Shown here: one piece after another, positions 35,794-44,368 of the stretch | Layout: each line of letters begins with the position of its first letter | Numbering within the stretch: position 1 is the first letter of the stretch | Assembly: GCA_942492625.1 (NCBI GenBank) | Contig: CALOFM010000037.1 | Span: 1 to 64,000 of the forward strand | Direction: 5' to 3' | Source: Thiosymbion sp942492625 | GTDB taxonomy: Bacteria > Pseudomonadota > Gammaproteobacteria > Chromatiales > Chromatiaceae | Length of the DNA stretch: 64,000 nucleotides | Made by a program: the position numbers and the translations under genes | The notes under the pieces: model-generated | Told to the model about the DNA's origin: nothing | What the model saw: only the letters and a program-made list of their open reading frames with translations | Databases searched by the model: none

Positions 35794-38058
35794 CTACTTC
35801 CCCGGGCGTACCAATCCCCCCAACCCTACGTCCTCCAAGGCATCCAACAGCAGGCGGCGGATGCAGGCCGCGTCCTCACATTGCAGGGCGACGCTCAGCA
35901 CCTCCCTGGCCCTCGCGCGGCTCATGCTGCGGATAACCCACTTGACCCGAAGCAGACTGCCCGCACCCATGCTCAGGCTGTGCACCCCCATGCCGAGCAG
36001 CAACACGACCGCCATCGGGTCACCGGCCATCTCGCCGCAGATGCTGACCTCGCGTCCGTAGGCCCTCGCTCCGGTTATGATATCCTTCAAGGCCCGAAGC
36101 ACTGCCGGGTGCAGCTCTTCATAGAGCTTGGCTACATGGGCGTTGTTGCGGTCAACGGCCAGAATATACTGGGTAAGGTCGTTGGTGCCTACGGAGAGAA
36201 AATCCACCCGGCGCGCCAATGCCTCGATCTGGTACACCGCCGCGGGGATCTCCACCATGATGCCCACCGGAGGCATGCTCACCCGATGCCCCTCCTCCAA
36301 CAGCTCGTCGTGGGCGCGTTGAATCAGCAGCCGGGCGTCGTCGACCTCCTCAACGTTGCTGACCATGGGCAGGAGGATTTGAAGATTGTCGAGCCCGATC
36401 GCCGCCCGCAACATGGCCCTCACCTGGGTGAGGAAGATCTCCGGGTGGTCCAGTGTGATACGGATCCCGCGCCAGCCAAGGAAGGGATTGGACTCGGCCA
36501 TCGGAAAGTAGGGCAGCGGCTTGTCTCCTCCCACGTCTAGAGTACGGATGGTCACCGGCCGCGGGGCGAAGGTCTCCAGCACCTGACGGTAGTTGGTTAT
36601 CTGGACCTTCTCGCCGGGGAAACGGTCGCGCACGATAAAGGGCAGCTCCGTGCGATAGAGGCCGACTCCCGCCGACTCCTCGATTCCCGCCGGTCGCGCT
36701 TCGGAAACCAGACCTGTGTTCAGGTAAAGAGGCAGGGTATAGCCGTCGGGGGTCTCGGGCGGCAGGTGCCGGAGAGATTCCAGCTCGGTGGTGAGCGCGC
36801 GGTCGTCGTCCAGCAACCGTTGGTACTCTGCACGCACCGCCGGCCCCGGGGAGATATATACACGTCCGCGGTAGCCGTCCACCACGGTCTCGAGACCGTC
36901 CAGACGGCCCACGGGCAGATCCGCCACCCCCATGGCCGCCGGTACACCCATGCCCCTGGCAAGGATGGCCACGTGAGAAGAGCTCGAACCGCGTGTGGAG
37001 ACGATTCCCGCAAGAGAGCCCCGGGGCACATCAGCGATCTGCATGACGCTGATCTCTTCGCCCACGAGCACGGTGTTGTGCAGATACTCGACGGGCCCCA
37101 CCTCAAGGTCCTGCAGATGCATCAGGATGCGCCGGCCCAGGTCGCGTACGTCGGCGGCACGCTCGCGCAGATAGTCGTCCTCCATGGCGTCGAACACCCG
37201 AACGTGGTCCGTGATGGTCTCGCGCAGGGCCCCCGGTGCCCAGTTGCCCGCGTGGATACGCTCCACCGTCGCATCGATCAGGGTATCGCTCTCGAGCATC
37301 AAGAGCCAGGCGTCGAACAAGGCCCGGTCCTCGGACGGCAGATCCTTGGCGGTGCGTTTGCCGAACAGCTCAAGCTCGTCGACCACGTCGACCACGGCGT
37401 TTCGGAACGACTTCTCTTCCTCCCGTGCATCGACGGCGGGGCGATCCGGTACCGCGTCCAGGTCCGCCGGCGGGTAGACAACCAGAGTGCGGCCGATGGC
37501 GATCCCTGGCGAGGCCGCAAGTCCCTGCAGGAACCGGTTCGGCAGGTTGTTCGGCTCCTGCATGCGCGCCAGCTCGCCGCTGGCCCGCGCGTGGATGATG
37601 GCGCCGGACAGCTGGGAGGCAAGGGTCATCAGCAGGGTTACTTCGTCGTCCTCGAAGCTCCGCCTCTGGCGCTGGCGCAACACCAGCACGCCCAGTACCT
37701 TGCGATTCTGGATGATAGGTGTGCCGAGAAAGCCGCGAAAGCGGTCCTCGCCGGTCTCATGGGTAAACAGGTAACGCGGGTGACTGGATGCATCGTCCAG
37801 ATTAACGGGCTCCGCCCGCTCGCTGACCCAGCCGATCAGGCCGCGGTTCAAAGGTAGACGCACGTTTCCGACGGCCTCGGGTCGAAACCCGTCGGTGGCC
37901 TGTAGAACGTGCTCGCGGGTATCGAAGTCGGTGAGATAAACGGAGCAGACGTCCGCGCCTAAGGTCTGCTTCACTCGCCGCACGATGACGGCGAGGGCCT
38001 GCTCCAGATCAGGGGCTTCGTTGACTTCCTGAACGATACGGCGAAGGGTCTCGAACAT
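35794..38058 (-). CDS. ptsP: Phosphoenolpyruvate-protein phosphotransferase PtsP (EI-Ntr)
   Basis: First enzyme of the nitrogen phosphotransfer chain; it moves phosphate from PEP to NPr. The 754 residues contain a GAF sensor domain (about 1-155, QEVNEAPDLEQALAVIV), an EI N-terminal domain with the phosphohistidine H362 in GSSSSHVAI, and a C-terminal TIM barrel (FRTDVGGDKPLPYF-type block RTLDVGGDKPLPYF, GVGLYRTE, EIPAAVY and the cysteine of SICGEMAG). No ptsN or ptsO is adjacent. The order HAD phosphatase, rppH and ptsP is the same as in Pseudomonas. The enzyme is complete and the start ATG at 38058 is well placed. Confidence 0.97.
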   Translation of the reverse strand: MFETLRRIVQEVNEAPDLEQALAVIVRRVKQTLGADVCSVYLTDFDTREHVLQATDGFRPEAVGNVRLPLNRGLIGWVSERAEPVNLDDASSHPRYLFTHETGEDRFRGFLGTPIIQNRKVLGVLVLRQRQRRSFEDDEVTLLMTLASQLSGAIIHARASGELARMQEPNNLPNRFLQGLAASPGIAIGRTLVVYPPADLDAVPDRPAVDAREEEKSFRNAVVDVVDELELFGKRTAKDLPSEDRALFDAWLLMLESDTLIDATVERIHAGNWAPGALRETITDHVRVFDAMEDDYLRERAADVRDLGRRILMHLQDLEVGPVEYLHNTVLVGEEISVMQIADVPRGSLAGIVSTRGSSSSHVAILARGMGVPAAMGVADLPVGRLDGLETVVDGYRGRVYISPGPAVRAEYQRLLDDDRALTTELESLRHLPPETPDGYTLPLYLNTGLVSEARPAGIEESAGVGLYRTELPFIVRDRFPGEKVQITNYRQVLETFAPRPVTIRTLDVGGDKPLPYFPMAESNPFLGWRGIRITLDHPEIFLTQVRAMLRAAIGLDNLQILLPMVSNVEEVDDARLLIQRAHDELLEEGHRVSMPPVGIMVEIPAAVYQIEALARRVDFLSVGTNDLTQYILAVDRNNAHVAKLYEELHPAVLRALKDIITGARAYGREVSICGEMAGDPMAVVLLLGMGVHSLSMGAGSLLRVKWVIRSMSRARAREVLSVALQCEDAACIRRLLLDALEDVGLGGLVRPGK

Positions 38059-38128
38059 ACTGCGTCGGGATCTACACCAATTCGAGGCGCATGTTGATGA
38101 TCAAGGTGGGCAAGAGCGCTCCCTGAGC

Positions 38129-38668
38129 TCAGCGCCGTTTCTGATGCAGGGCGGCACCCTGCACAGAGGATTGTGCGCGGCGCATCGGGGGGCCATCCGG
38201 GTACAACACGGGCGCCAACTCTTCCAAGGCTTGCTGATACACGCGGCGCTTAAAATATACGACTTCCCGCAAAGGTTGCCAGTACCTCACCCACCGCCAG
38301 GCATCGAACTCGGGCTTGTCGCACTCGTCCAGGCAAAAGGCATCCTCTCCGCAATCCACGCGGAGCATGAACCAGACCTGCTTCTGGCCGATGCAGATGG
38401 GTCCGCAATGGCGGCGGATAAAGCGTTTGGGAAGCCGGTAACGCAGCCAGTGCCTGGTGCTGCCGAGCACGGTTACCTGGTTCGGTTTTAGCCCCACCTC
38501 CTCTTGGAGCTCGCGGAACATGGCCTGCTGCGGTGTTTCGTCCGATTTTATTCCGCCTTGGGGAAACTGCCAGGCGTTCTGACCCACGCGCCGGCCCCAG
38601 AACAGGTGGCGCTCTGTATTTGTCAGTATGATGCCGACGTTGGGTCTGAAGCCGTCCGGGTCGATCAA
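38129..38668 (-). CDS. rppH: RNA pyrophosphohydrolase RppH
   Basis: Nudix hydrolase that removes pyrophosphate from the 5' end of primary transcripts, triggering RNase E decay. Family members start at IDPDGFRPNVGI; here the residue before it is encoded by TTG at 38668, which is preceded by TTAGGGAA at proper spacing, so a TTG start is my choice. ATG 38701 is an in-frame alternative adding eleven residues. The Nudix box spans GGIKSDETPQQAM to RELQEEVGL with all catalytic glutamates. The C-terminus FKRRVYQQALEELAP also matches. The product of 179 residues is near family length. The functional partnership with rne, also in this window, is known. Confidence 0.95.
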   Translation of the reverse strand: MIDPDGFRPNVGIILTNTERHLFWGRRVGQNAWQFPQGGIKSDETPQQAMFRELQEEVGLKPNQVTVLGSTRHWLRYRLPKRFIRRHCGPICIGQKQVWFMLRVDCGEDAFCLDECDKPEFDAWRWVRYWQPLREVVYFKRRVYQQALEELAPVLYPDGPPMRRAQSSVQGAALHQKRR

Positions 38669-38784
38669 CGCAAGATTCCCTAAAATGACATCTTGCGTCA
38701 TTCTTCCATATCCGCCGCGGCAGGGGCAACCCGGCGGTACGATAAGTTTCTGCTGAAAAACGAGTTTCACTCCGGAGCACACCC

Positions 38785-39444
38785 TTGGCACTGGCCATTT
38801 TCGATCTCGACAACACCCTTCTAGCCGGTGATTCCGATTATCTGTGGGGGGCTTTTCTTACCGAGCATGGGATCGTGGACGAGGAAGAATTCGAGCGGGA
38901 GAACGAGCGCTTTTACCGCGAGTACAAGGAAGGGAGTCTGGACATCTACGAGTTCCTTCGTTTCTCTTTCCGCCCCTTGCGCGACAACCGGCCCGAAGAC
39001 CTCGAGCGTTGGCGCCACGAGTTTCTGCAGGAGAAGATCGATCCCATCATCCTTCCGAAGGCGCGGGAGCTGGTGGAGCGCCACCGGGAGGCGGGTGACG
39101 AGCTGTTGATCGTCACCGCCACCAACGAGTTTGTTACGGCGCCGATCGCCGAGCGTCTCGGGATCGAAAATCTCATCGCCACCGTACCGGAGCAAATGGA
39201 CGGCCGCTACACGGGGGAGGTGCAGGGCACGCCCTCGTTTCAGGAGGGAAAGGTGGAGCGGCTCCTCGACTGGCTGAAAGAGGCCCGCTCCGATCTCGCC
39301 GGGAGCATCTTTTACAGCGACTCCCACAATGACATCCCCTTGTTGGAGCGGGTCGACAATCCGGTCGCTGTAGACCCTGACGAGCACCTGCAGCGTCATG
39401 CCCGGGGGAAAGGCTGGCCCGTAATCTCCCTTCGTGGCCGATAA
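38785..39444 (+). CDS. HAD-IB family phosphatase (SerB/CicA-like)
   Basis: A 219-residue HAD hydrolase related to phosphoserine phosphatases. Motif I is FDLDNTLLAGDSD with the two aspartates at 6 and 8, motif II lies in IVTATNEF, the motif III lysine is in QEGKVERL, and motif IV is YSDSHNDIPLLERV. The helical cap lies between residues 20 and 90. The start is TTG 38785, the only start that keeps motif I intact. It diverges from rppH, exactly as a HAD-IB gene does next to rppH-ptsP in Pseudomonas. The real substrate may be a lipid-linked or sugar phosphate rather than phosphoserine. Confidence 0.9.
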   Translation: MALAIFDLDNTLLAGDSDYLWGAFLTEHGIVDEEEFERENERFYREYKEGSLDIYEFLRFSFRPLRDNRPEDLERWRHEFLQEKIDPIILPKARELVERHREAGDELLIVTATNEFVTAPIAERLGIENLIATVPEQMDGRYTGEVQGTPSFQEGKVERLLDWLKEARSDLAGSIFYSDSHNDIPLLERVDNPVAVDPDEHLQRHARGKGWPVISLRGR

Positions 39445-39463
39445 AGAAACCGGATCCAAAGAA

Positions 39464-39488
39464 AAACCGCGCCGACAGGCGCGGTTTG
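39464..39488. terminator. Bidirectional hairpin terminator
   Basis: AAACCGCGCC and GGCGCGGTTT form a ten-pair stem with a GACA loop. On the plus strand it is followed by GTTTG; on the minus strand by TTTTTC, so it is stronger for the sulfur-globule gene. It lies between the convergent HAD phosphatase and sulfur-globule genes. Confidence 0.85.
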
Positions 39489-39535
39489 TTTGCGGTACCT
39501 CCCTGTACTGGTCTCCTGGAAGCGGAGCGAAGTCC

Positions 39536-39877
39536 TTACTTGGATTCGGCAGGAGCCGGGGCAGCCGGCGCAGCAGGAGCGGCATAGGGGTAGGCGTAAG
39601 GCGCGCCGTAGCCGTAACCGCCCCAAGGACCGCCGCCATATGGGCCGCCCCAACCATAGGGGCCGTAGCCGTAGTAGTCACGATAACGGTTATAGCCGCG
39701 GCCCCAACCACGTCCGCCACCGGACATGTTCATGTTGAAGTCACCGTAGCCGTCACCGAACATGTCGTTCCAAAAGTCGTTTCCACCCCAACCACCGGGG
39801 CCGCCCCAAAAAGCGGAAGCGGAAGCAGAGGCGCCGAGAAGAGCGGCGATAGCAGCAGCAGTAGCAAGCTTTTTCAT
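39536..39877 (-). CDS. Sulfur globule envelope protein (Sgp-like)
   Basis: A 113-residue exported structural protein that, in purple sulfur and other sulfur-storing bacteria, coats periplasmic sulfur globules. The ATG at 39877 follows GAGGAC and opens a signal peptide MKKLATAAAIAALLG..., cleaved near residue 22 (ASASA|FWGG). The mature protein is made of Gly, Tyr, Trp, Pro and Asn: DFWNDMFGDGYGDFNMNMSG, then GRGWGRGYNRYRDYYGYG and repeats of YGxGPYGG and GYGYGAPYAYPYAAP. This composition and the FWNDMFGDG block match known SgpA/B-type proteins. The gene is monocistronic with its own terminator. It has no cysteine and no catalytic motif. Confidence 0.88.
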   Translation of the reverse strand: MKKLATAAAIAALLGASASASAFWGGPGGWGGNDFWNDMFGDGYGDFNMNMSGGGRGWGRGYNRYRDYYGYGPYGWGGPYGGGPWGGYGYGAPYAYPYAAPAAPAAPAPAESK

Positions 39878-40027
39878 TCGGTTTGTCCTCATTCAGGATC
39901 GATTTGACGCAGCGAGAGACAGCGTCTATGCGCCGTCGACCAGATATGATATAAGCATTTGATAATTTTAGAAATTGGTATTTCCTATTGGAAGAATGCA
40001 ACTAATAGATCCGTAAAATTAGGTGCG

Positions 40028-40819
40028 TCAAATCGGTTTTGCGCCACGGGCATCCTGGAGCCGCCGCGCGATCTGGAGCAGGTCCTGCCAGGCCTTTGAT
40101 TTCTGATCTGGCGACCGGAGCAAATAGGCGGGGTGATAGGTAACCGTCAGCGGAGTCGCGTCCGGACCGAATTCGAACCAGCGCCCGCGGAGCTTGCCGA
40201 TGGGGGCATCGGTCTTGAGTAGCGTCTGCGCCGAGATTCTGCCCACCGAAAGCAATACCCGCGGCCGGATAAGTGCGATCTGGCGCATCAGGAAGGGCTC
40301 GCAGCACAATGCCTCATCGGGCCTCGGGTCCCGGTTGCCGGGCGGGCGGCACTTGAGTACGTTAGCGATATACGCTTGCTCACGCTTCAGTCCGATGGCT
40401 GCAAGCATTAGGTTGAGCAGCTGTCCCGCGCGGCCCACAAAGGGCTCGCCCTGGCGGTCCTCGTCGGCGCCAGGCGCCTCGCCGATGATCATCAAGTCCG
40501 CCTGCTGATTGCCGACGCCGAAAACGGTATGGGTCCGGGTATCACATAGCTCGCAAGCGCGGCAGACGGATACGGTTTGGCGCAGGCGCTCCCAGTCCAT
40601 TTGGGCGACCGCTTCGGCCGGAGAGGTTCCGGAGCTGGCGAGAATCGGCTCACGAACGGTCTTTGTTGAGACATCAGGCGAGGGTGCCGCGGCCCTAGCT
40701 TTGGGCTCGCGCTTCACCGCCCCGTCGGCCGCTGGCTCACGTGGTGCCTCATCGGCGCGCAACCGCCATACCCGCACGCCCATGGCGTCCAGGTAGCGGC
40801 GGCTGCGCTCCCTATCCAT
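40028..40819 (-). CDS. udg: Family 4 uracil-DNA glycosylase
   Basis: Iron-sulfur uracil-DNA glycosylase that removes uracil from DNA. ATG 40819 gives MDRERSRRYLDAMGV; upstream in-frame residues overlay leuA. The 263-residue protein has a variable N-terminal third, then the UDG4 core with ACELC as part of the 4Fe-4S site, the GEAPGADEDRQGEPFVGRAG motif, KCRPPGNRDP and the CCEPFL segment, and the HPAYLLR motif. It starts one base after the leuA stop, so it is co-transcribed with leuA, although the reason for the coupling is not obvious. Confidence 0.95.
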   Translation of the reverse strand: MDRERSRRYLDAMGVRVWRLRADEAPREPAADGAVKREPKARAAAPSPDVSTKTVREPILASSGTSPAEAVAQMDWERLRQTVSVCRACELCDTRTHTVFGVGNQQADLMIIGEAPGADEDRQGEPFVGRAGQLLNLMLAAIGLKREQAYIANVLKCRPPGNRDPRPDEALCCEPFLMRQIALIRPRVLLSVGRISAQTLLKTDAPIGKLRGRWFEFGPDATPLTVTYHPAYLLRSPDQKSKAWQDLLQIARRLQDARGAKPI

Positions 40820-40820
40820 T

Positions 40821-42371
40821 CTAGACGTCCCCGGTCTGGGGATGCGCGCGCTCCCCTGGTTGCAGGATCTTGTTACAGGCGTTGATATAGGCCTTGGCCG
40901 AGGCGATGACGATGTCCGTGTCGGCCCCTTGCCCATTGACGACCCGTCCCTCCTTCTCCAGTCTGACCGTGACCTCGCCCTGGGCGTCCGTGCCGCTGGT
41001 GATGGCGTTGACGGAGTAGAGCTTGAGCACGGTACCGCTGTTGACGATGGTTTCTATCGCGCGAAAGGTGGCATCCACTGGTCCGCCTCCGATGGAGGTC
41101 CCCGGCTCCTCTTCGCCGTCCACGCACAGCGTTACGTTCGCCTTGGGCGTCTCCCCGGTCTCGGAGCAGACCCGCAAGGAGACCAGCTTGACGCGTTCGT
41201 TGGCCGAATCCAGCGTGGCATCGGTCACCAGGGCCTGCAGGTCCTCGTCGAAGACCTCGTGCTTCTTGTCCGCCAGGTCCTTGAACCGGGAGAAGGCGGC
41301 GTTGAGCTCCTCCTCAGACGCGAAGGTCACGCCCAGCTCCTCGAGCCGCGATCGGAAGGCGTTGCGCCCCGAATGCTTGCCTAGCACCATGCGGTTCTCC
41401 GTCCAGCCCACGTCCTGGGCACGCATGATCTCGTAGGTCTCGCGGCTCTTGAGCACCCCGTCCTGGTGGATGCCGGACTCGTGCGCGAAGGCGTTGGCGC
41501 CGACAATGGCCTTATTTGGCTGCACGGCGAAGCCGGTAATACCCGAGACCAGGCGCGAGCAGTTGACGATCTGTGTCGTGTCCAGGCTGGTGTCGCAGTC
41601 GAAGTGATCCTGACGTGTGCGCACGGCCATTACGACCTCCTCCAATGAGGCATTGCCGGCCCGCTCGCCGAGTCCGTTGATGGTGCACTCGACCTGGCGG
41701 GCGCCGTTGCGCACCGCCGACAGCGAGTTGGCGGTGGCGAGCCCCAAGTCGTTGTGACAGTGCACCGAGAACACGGCCTTGTCCGCGTTGGGTACCCGCT
41801 CGATCAGGGTGCCGATCAGCTCACCGAACTGGTAGGGGACGTTGTAGCCCACCGTGTCGGGGATATTCACCGTTCGCGCCCCGGCCTCGATGACCGCCTC
41901 CAGCACCCGGCACAGAAAATCGGTCTCCGAGCGGCCTGCGTCCTCCGGGGAGAACTCCACGTTGTCCGTATACCGCCGGGCCCGCTTGACCGCGTGCACC
42001 GCCTGGGCCACCACCTCGTCCGGACTCATGCGCAGCTTCTTCTCCATATGGATGGGAGAGGTGGCGATGAAGGTGTGGATGCGCGCCGAGCTGGCACCGG
42101 CCAGGGCCTCTCCTGCACGGTCGATGTCCTTGTCCAGCGCCCTGGCGAGACCGCAAACGGTACTGTCCTTCACGCTGGAAGCCACTGCTTTGACCGCCTC
42201 GAAATCGCCGGGACTGGCAATGGGGAAACCCGCCTCGATGACGTCCACCCGCAGCCGCTCCAGGGCCTTGGCGATGCGGACCTTCTCCTCGCGGGTCATG
42301 GATGCGCCCGGGCTCTGCTCCCCGTCGCGCAACGTCGTATCGAAAATGATCAACTTTTGTTTGTCGCTCAT
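40821..42371 (-). CDS. leuA: 2-isopropylmalate synthase
   Basis: First committed enzyme of leucine biosynthesis; it condenses acetyl-CoA with 2-oxoisovalerate. The 516 residues start MSDKQKLIIFDTTLRDGEQSPG with the metal-binding D11 and the RDGEQ motif. HCHNDLGLATANSL holds the catalytic histidines, followed by GLGERAGNASLEEVVMA, HQDGVLK, and a C-terminal LeuA dimer/regulatory domain (about 390-500) where leucine binds. No leuBCD are adjacent, and udg follows directly. It is transcribed away from the AAA ATPase gene. Confidence 0.97.
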   Translation of the reverse strand: MSDKQKLIIFDTTLRDGEQSPGASMTREEKVRIAKALERLRVDVIEAGFPIASPGDFEAVKAVASSVKDSTVCGLARALDKDIDRAGEALAGASSARIHTFIATSPIHMEKKLRMSPDEVVAQAVHAVKRARRYTDNVEFSPEDAGRSETDFLCRVLEAVIEAGARTVNIPDTVGYNVPYQFGELIGTLIERVPNADKAVFSVHCHNDLGLATANSLSAVRNGARQVECTINGLGERAGNASLEEVVMAVRTRQDHFDCDTSLDTTQIVNCSRLVSGITGFAVQPNKAIVGANAFAHESGIHQDGVLKSRETYEIMRAQDVGWTENRMVLGKHSGRNAFRSRLEELGVTFASEEELNAAFSRFKDLADKKHEVFDEDLQALVTDATLDSANERVKLVSLRVCSETGETPKANVTLCVDGEEEPGTSIGGGPVDATFRAIETIVNSGTVLKLYSVNAITSGTDAQGEVTVRLEKEGRVVNGQGADTDIVIASAKAYINACNKILQPGERAHPQTGDV

Positions 42372-42777
42372 GGGCTCGCTCTCACGTCACCGCATTCGCC
42401 GCAGGTCGGGGAAGCGGTGCTTGGTAGGTTCAATCAGGGTTGGTGCGTAATGTCTGGCCCCCGCCGGGGCTCTGCTGTCTTGTTGCCCCTCAGGGCAGCA
42501 GCGGACACGCGAGCAGGAGCGGACGCGCCAGGGGGGACCCGGCGTGCGCCTGGGGCGCGAAGAAGTGCGCCATAGATTGTGGAGTCGTGCTCAATATAGT
42601 CATCAGGTGAATTCCCACGGCCCGAATATAGCCCATCCACCCATTGAGTGCCAAGACCCTGACCCCGATGGCGCATCGATTCGGATATCCGCTTTCCTGT
42701 AACATCGGCACCTGTTCATCAGCGCTGCCGGTTGTACAGCCGGTGCGGCCACCCATGTCCACCGCTTTCCAATTGCC
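42372..42777. other. Intergenic region between leuA and the AAA ATPase gene
   Basis: About 405 bases hold the divergent starts of leuA and the AAA ATPase. The middle has GC-rich palindromic stretches (CCCCCGCCGGGG near 42460, GCGCCTGGGGCGC near 42550). The leuA side may contain a leader, but I see no leader peptide with leucine codons. No gene is supported. Confidence 0.4.
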
Positions 42778-44250
42778 ATGAAGGACCTGCACGACCTTGA
42801 GCTTTTGCTGCGCTCAGACACGCCCATTCTCCTGATCGAGACCCTGGAAGAGCCGCGCCTGGTCGATCTCGTCTCCCGTCTCGCCGTGCGCTTGACCGAG
42901 CCCGCTTTCTGCTGGACCCTCACCGAAGGCCTGCGGCGGATCGACATGGACCTGGGCGTGCAGCGGCAGCTCGCCCCGCCCCCGGACCTGCTGCGGCACG
43001 TCAAGGCCACGCCCCAGCGCGGCGTCTATCTGTTGCTCGACTTTCATCCGTTTCTGGACGATCCCCTGCACGTTCGTCTGATCAAGGAGATCGCGCAGGG
43101 CTACGCAGAGCTGCCGCGGACCCTGATTTTCGCCAGCCACGGTTTGGACATGCCAGCGGAGCTGCGCCATCTGAGCGCCAGCTTCTATCTGCGGCTACCC
43201 GACCGCAACCGGCTCCTGGCCCTGATTCGGGAAGAGGCCCAGAGCTGGCAACACGGTCAGACCAGGCAGCCCTTTCGGGCCAACCGGGAGGCCATCGACC
43301 GGCTGTCACGCAACCTGCTCGGAGTCACCGAATCCGACGCCCGGCGCCTCGTCCGCAACGCCATCCGCAACGACGGGGCCATCACTTTGGAGGACGTGGA
43401 TACGGTGACTCGCGCCAAGTACGAGCTGCTGAGCCCCGGCGGGATCGTGAGCTTCGAGTACGACACGGCCGACTTCGCCGATCTGGCCGGTCTGAGCAAG
43501 CTCAAGGCCTGGCTCGACCAGCGGCGCAAGGCCATCCTGGGCCATGGCAAGGTCGCGGATCGCCCGCGGGGCATTCTGCTGCTGGGCGTGCAGGGCGGGG
43601 GCAAGAGCCTGGCGGCGAAGGCGGCTGCCGGGCGCTTCGGGCTGCCGCTACTGCGGCTCGACTTCGGCGCCTTGTACGACAAGTACATTGGGGAAACGGA
43701 GAAGAACCTGCGCCGCGCCTTGCAGACAGCGGACACGATGGCCCCGTGCGTGCTCTGGATGGACGAGATAGAGAAGGGCCTGACGGGCGGTGGGGACGAC
43801 CAGGGCGTGGGCCAGCGGGTGATGGGCACCCTGCTGACCTGGATGGCCGAGCGAGAGAGCGCGGTCTTCATCGTCGCCACCGCCAACGACATCTCCCGCC
43901 TGCCCCCGGAGCTGGTGCGAAAGGGACGCCTGGACGAGATGTTTTTCGTCGACCTTCCCGACGCCGAGGTCCGGGCCCGGATCTTCGAGGTCCACCTGGG
44001 CAGCCGCGGACTCGATCCGGCCGATCTGGACCTGTACCGGCTTGCAGCGGCGAGCGAGGGCTTTTCCGGTGCGGAGATCGAGCAGGCCGTGGTATCGGCG
44101 CTCTATGCCACCCAGTCCCGTGAGGAGCCCGTAACCACAGATACCCTGCTCGGCGAGTTAGAGAGGACCCAGCCCCTGTCGGTGGTCATGGACACCCGGA
44201 TCGCGCAGCTGCGCGCCTGGGCTGCCGAGCGCACCGTGCCCGCGCATTGA
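42778..44250 (+). CDS. AAA ATPase of the Ycf46 type
   Basis: A 490-residue AAA protein resembling the Ycf46 family. The first 220 residues are a winged, non-ATPase domain that repeats a defective P-loop-like fold (RGVYLLLDFHPFLDD, TLIFASHGLDMP). The ATPase domain has Walker A GVQGGGKS (270-277), Walker B VLWMDEIEK (325-333), FIVATANDISRLPPELVRKGR and the SRH arginines, then an ATP-lid (GFSGAEIEQAVVSALY). It has no protease or membrane domain. Ycf46 proteins in cyanobacteria have been linked to inorganic carbon uptake, but their role elsewhere is unknown. The EgtB-like gene follows after 118 bases. Confidence 0.85.
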   Translation: MKDLHDLELLLRSDTPILLIETLEEPRLVDLVSRLAVRLTEPAFCWTLTEGLRRIDMDLGVQRQLAPPPDLLRHVKATPQRGVYLLLDFHPFLDDPLHVRLIKEIAQGYAELPRTLIFASHGLDMPAELRHLSASFYLRLPDRNRLLALIREEAQSWQHGQTRQPFRANREAIDRLSRNLLGVTESDARRLVRNAIRNDGAITLEDVDTVTRAKYELLSPGGIVSFEYDTADFADLAGLSKLKAWLDQRRKAILGHGKVADRPRGILLLGVQGGGKSLAAKAAAGRFGLPLLRLDFGALYDKYIGETEKNLRRALQTADTMAPCVLWMDEIEKGLTGGGDDQGVGQRVMGTLLTWMAERESAVFIVATANDISRLPPELVRKGRLDEMFFVDLPDAEVRARIFEVHLGSRGLDPADLDLYRLAAASEGFSGAEIEQAVVSALYATQSREEPVTTDTLLGELERTQPLSVVMDTRIAQLRAWAAERTVPAH

Positions 44251-44268
44251 TTGGTTCGAATTTTACTT

Positions 44269-44326
44269 GTCACAAATGAACGCGAGTATACGCAAATCAG
44301 ATTGACGAGTTGCGTTCATTGGTGAC
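44269..44326. repeat. Long inverted repeat between the AAA and EgtB-like genes
   Basis: Arms of 15 bases, GTCACAAATGAACGC (44269-44283) and GCGTTCATTGGTGAC (44312-44326), match at 14 of 15 positions and are separated by 28 bases. No T-run follows, so a simple terminator is unlikely. It could be an operator, a structured leader, or a trace of an insertion. It ends 42 bases before the EgtB-like ATG. Confidence 0.7.
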
Positions 44327-44368
44327 TGAAAACCAAGCTTTGGTCCAGCCCTTAGGACAACCCCGACC

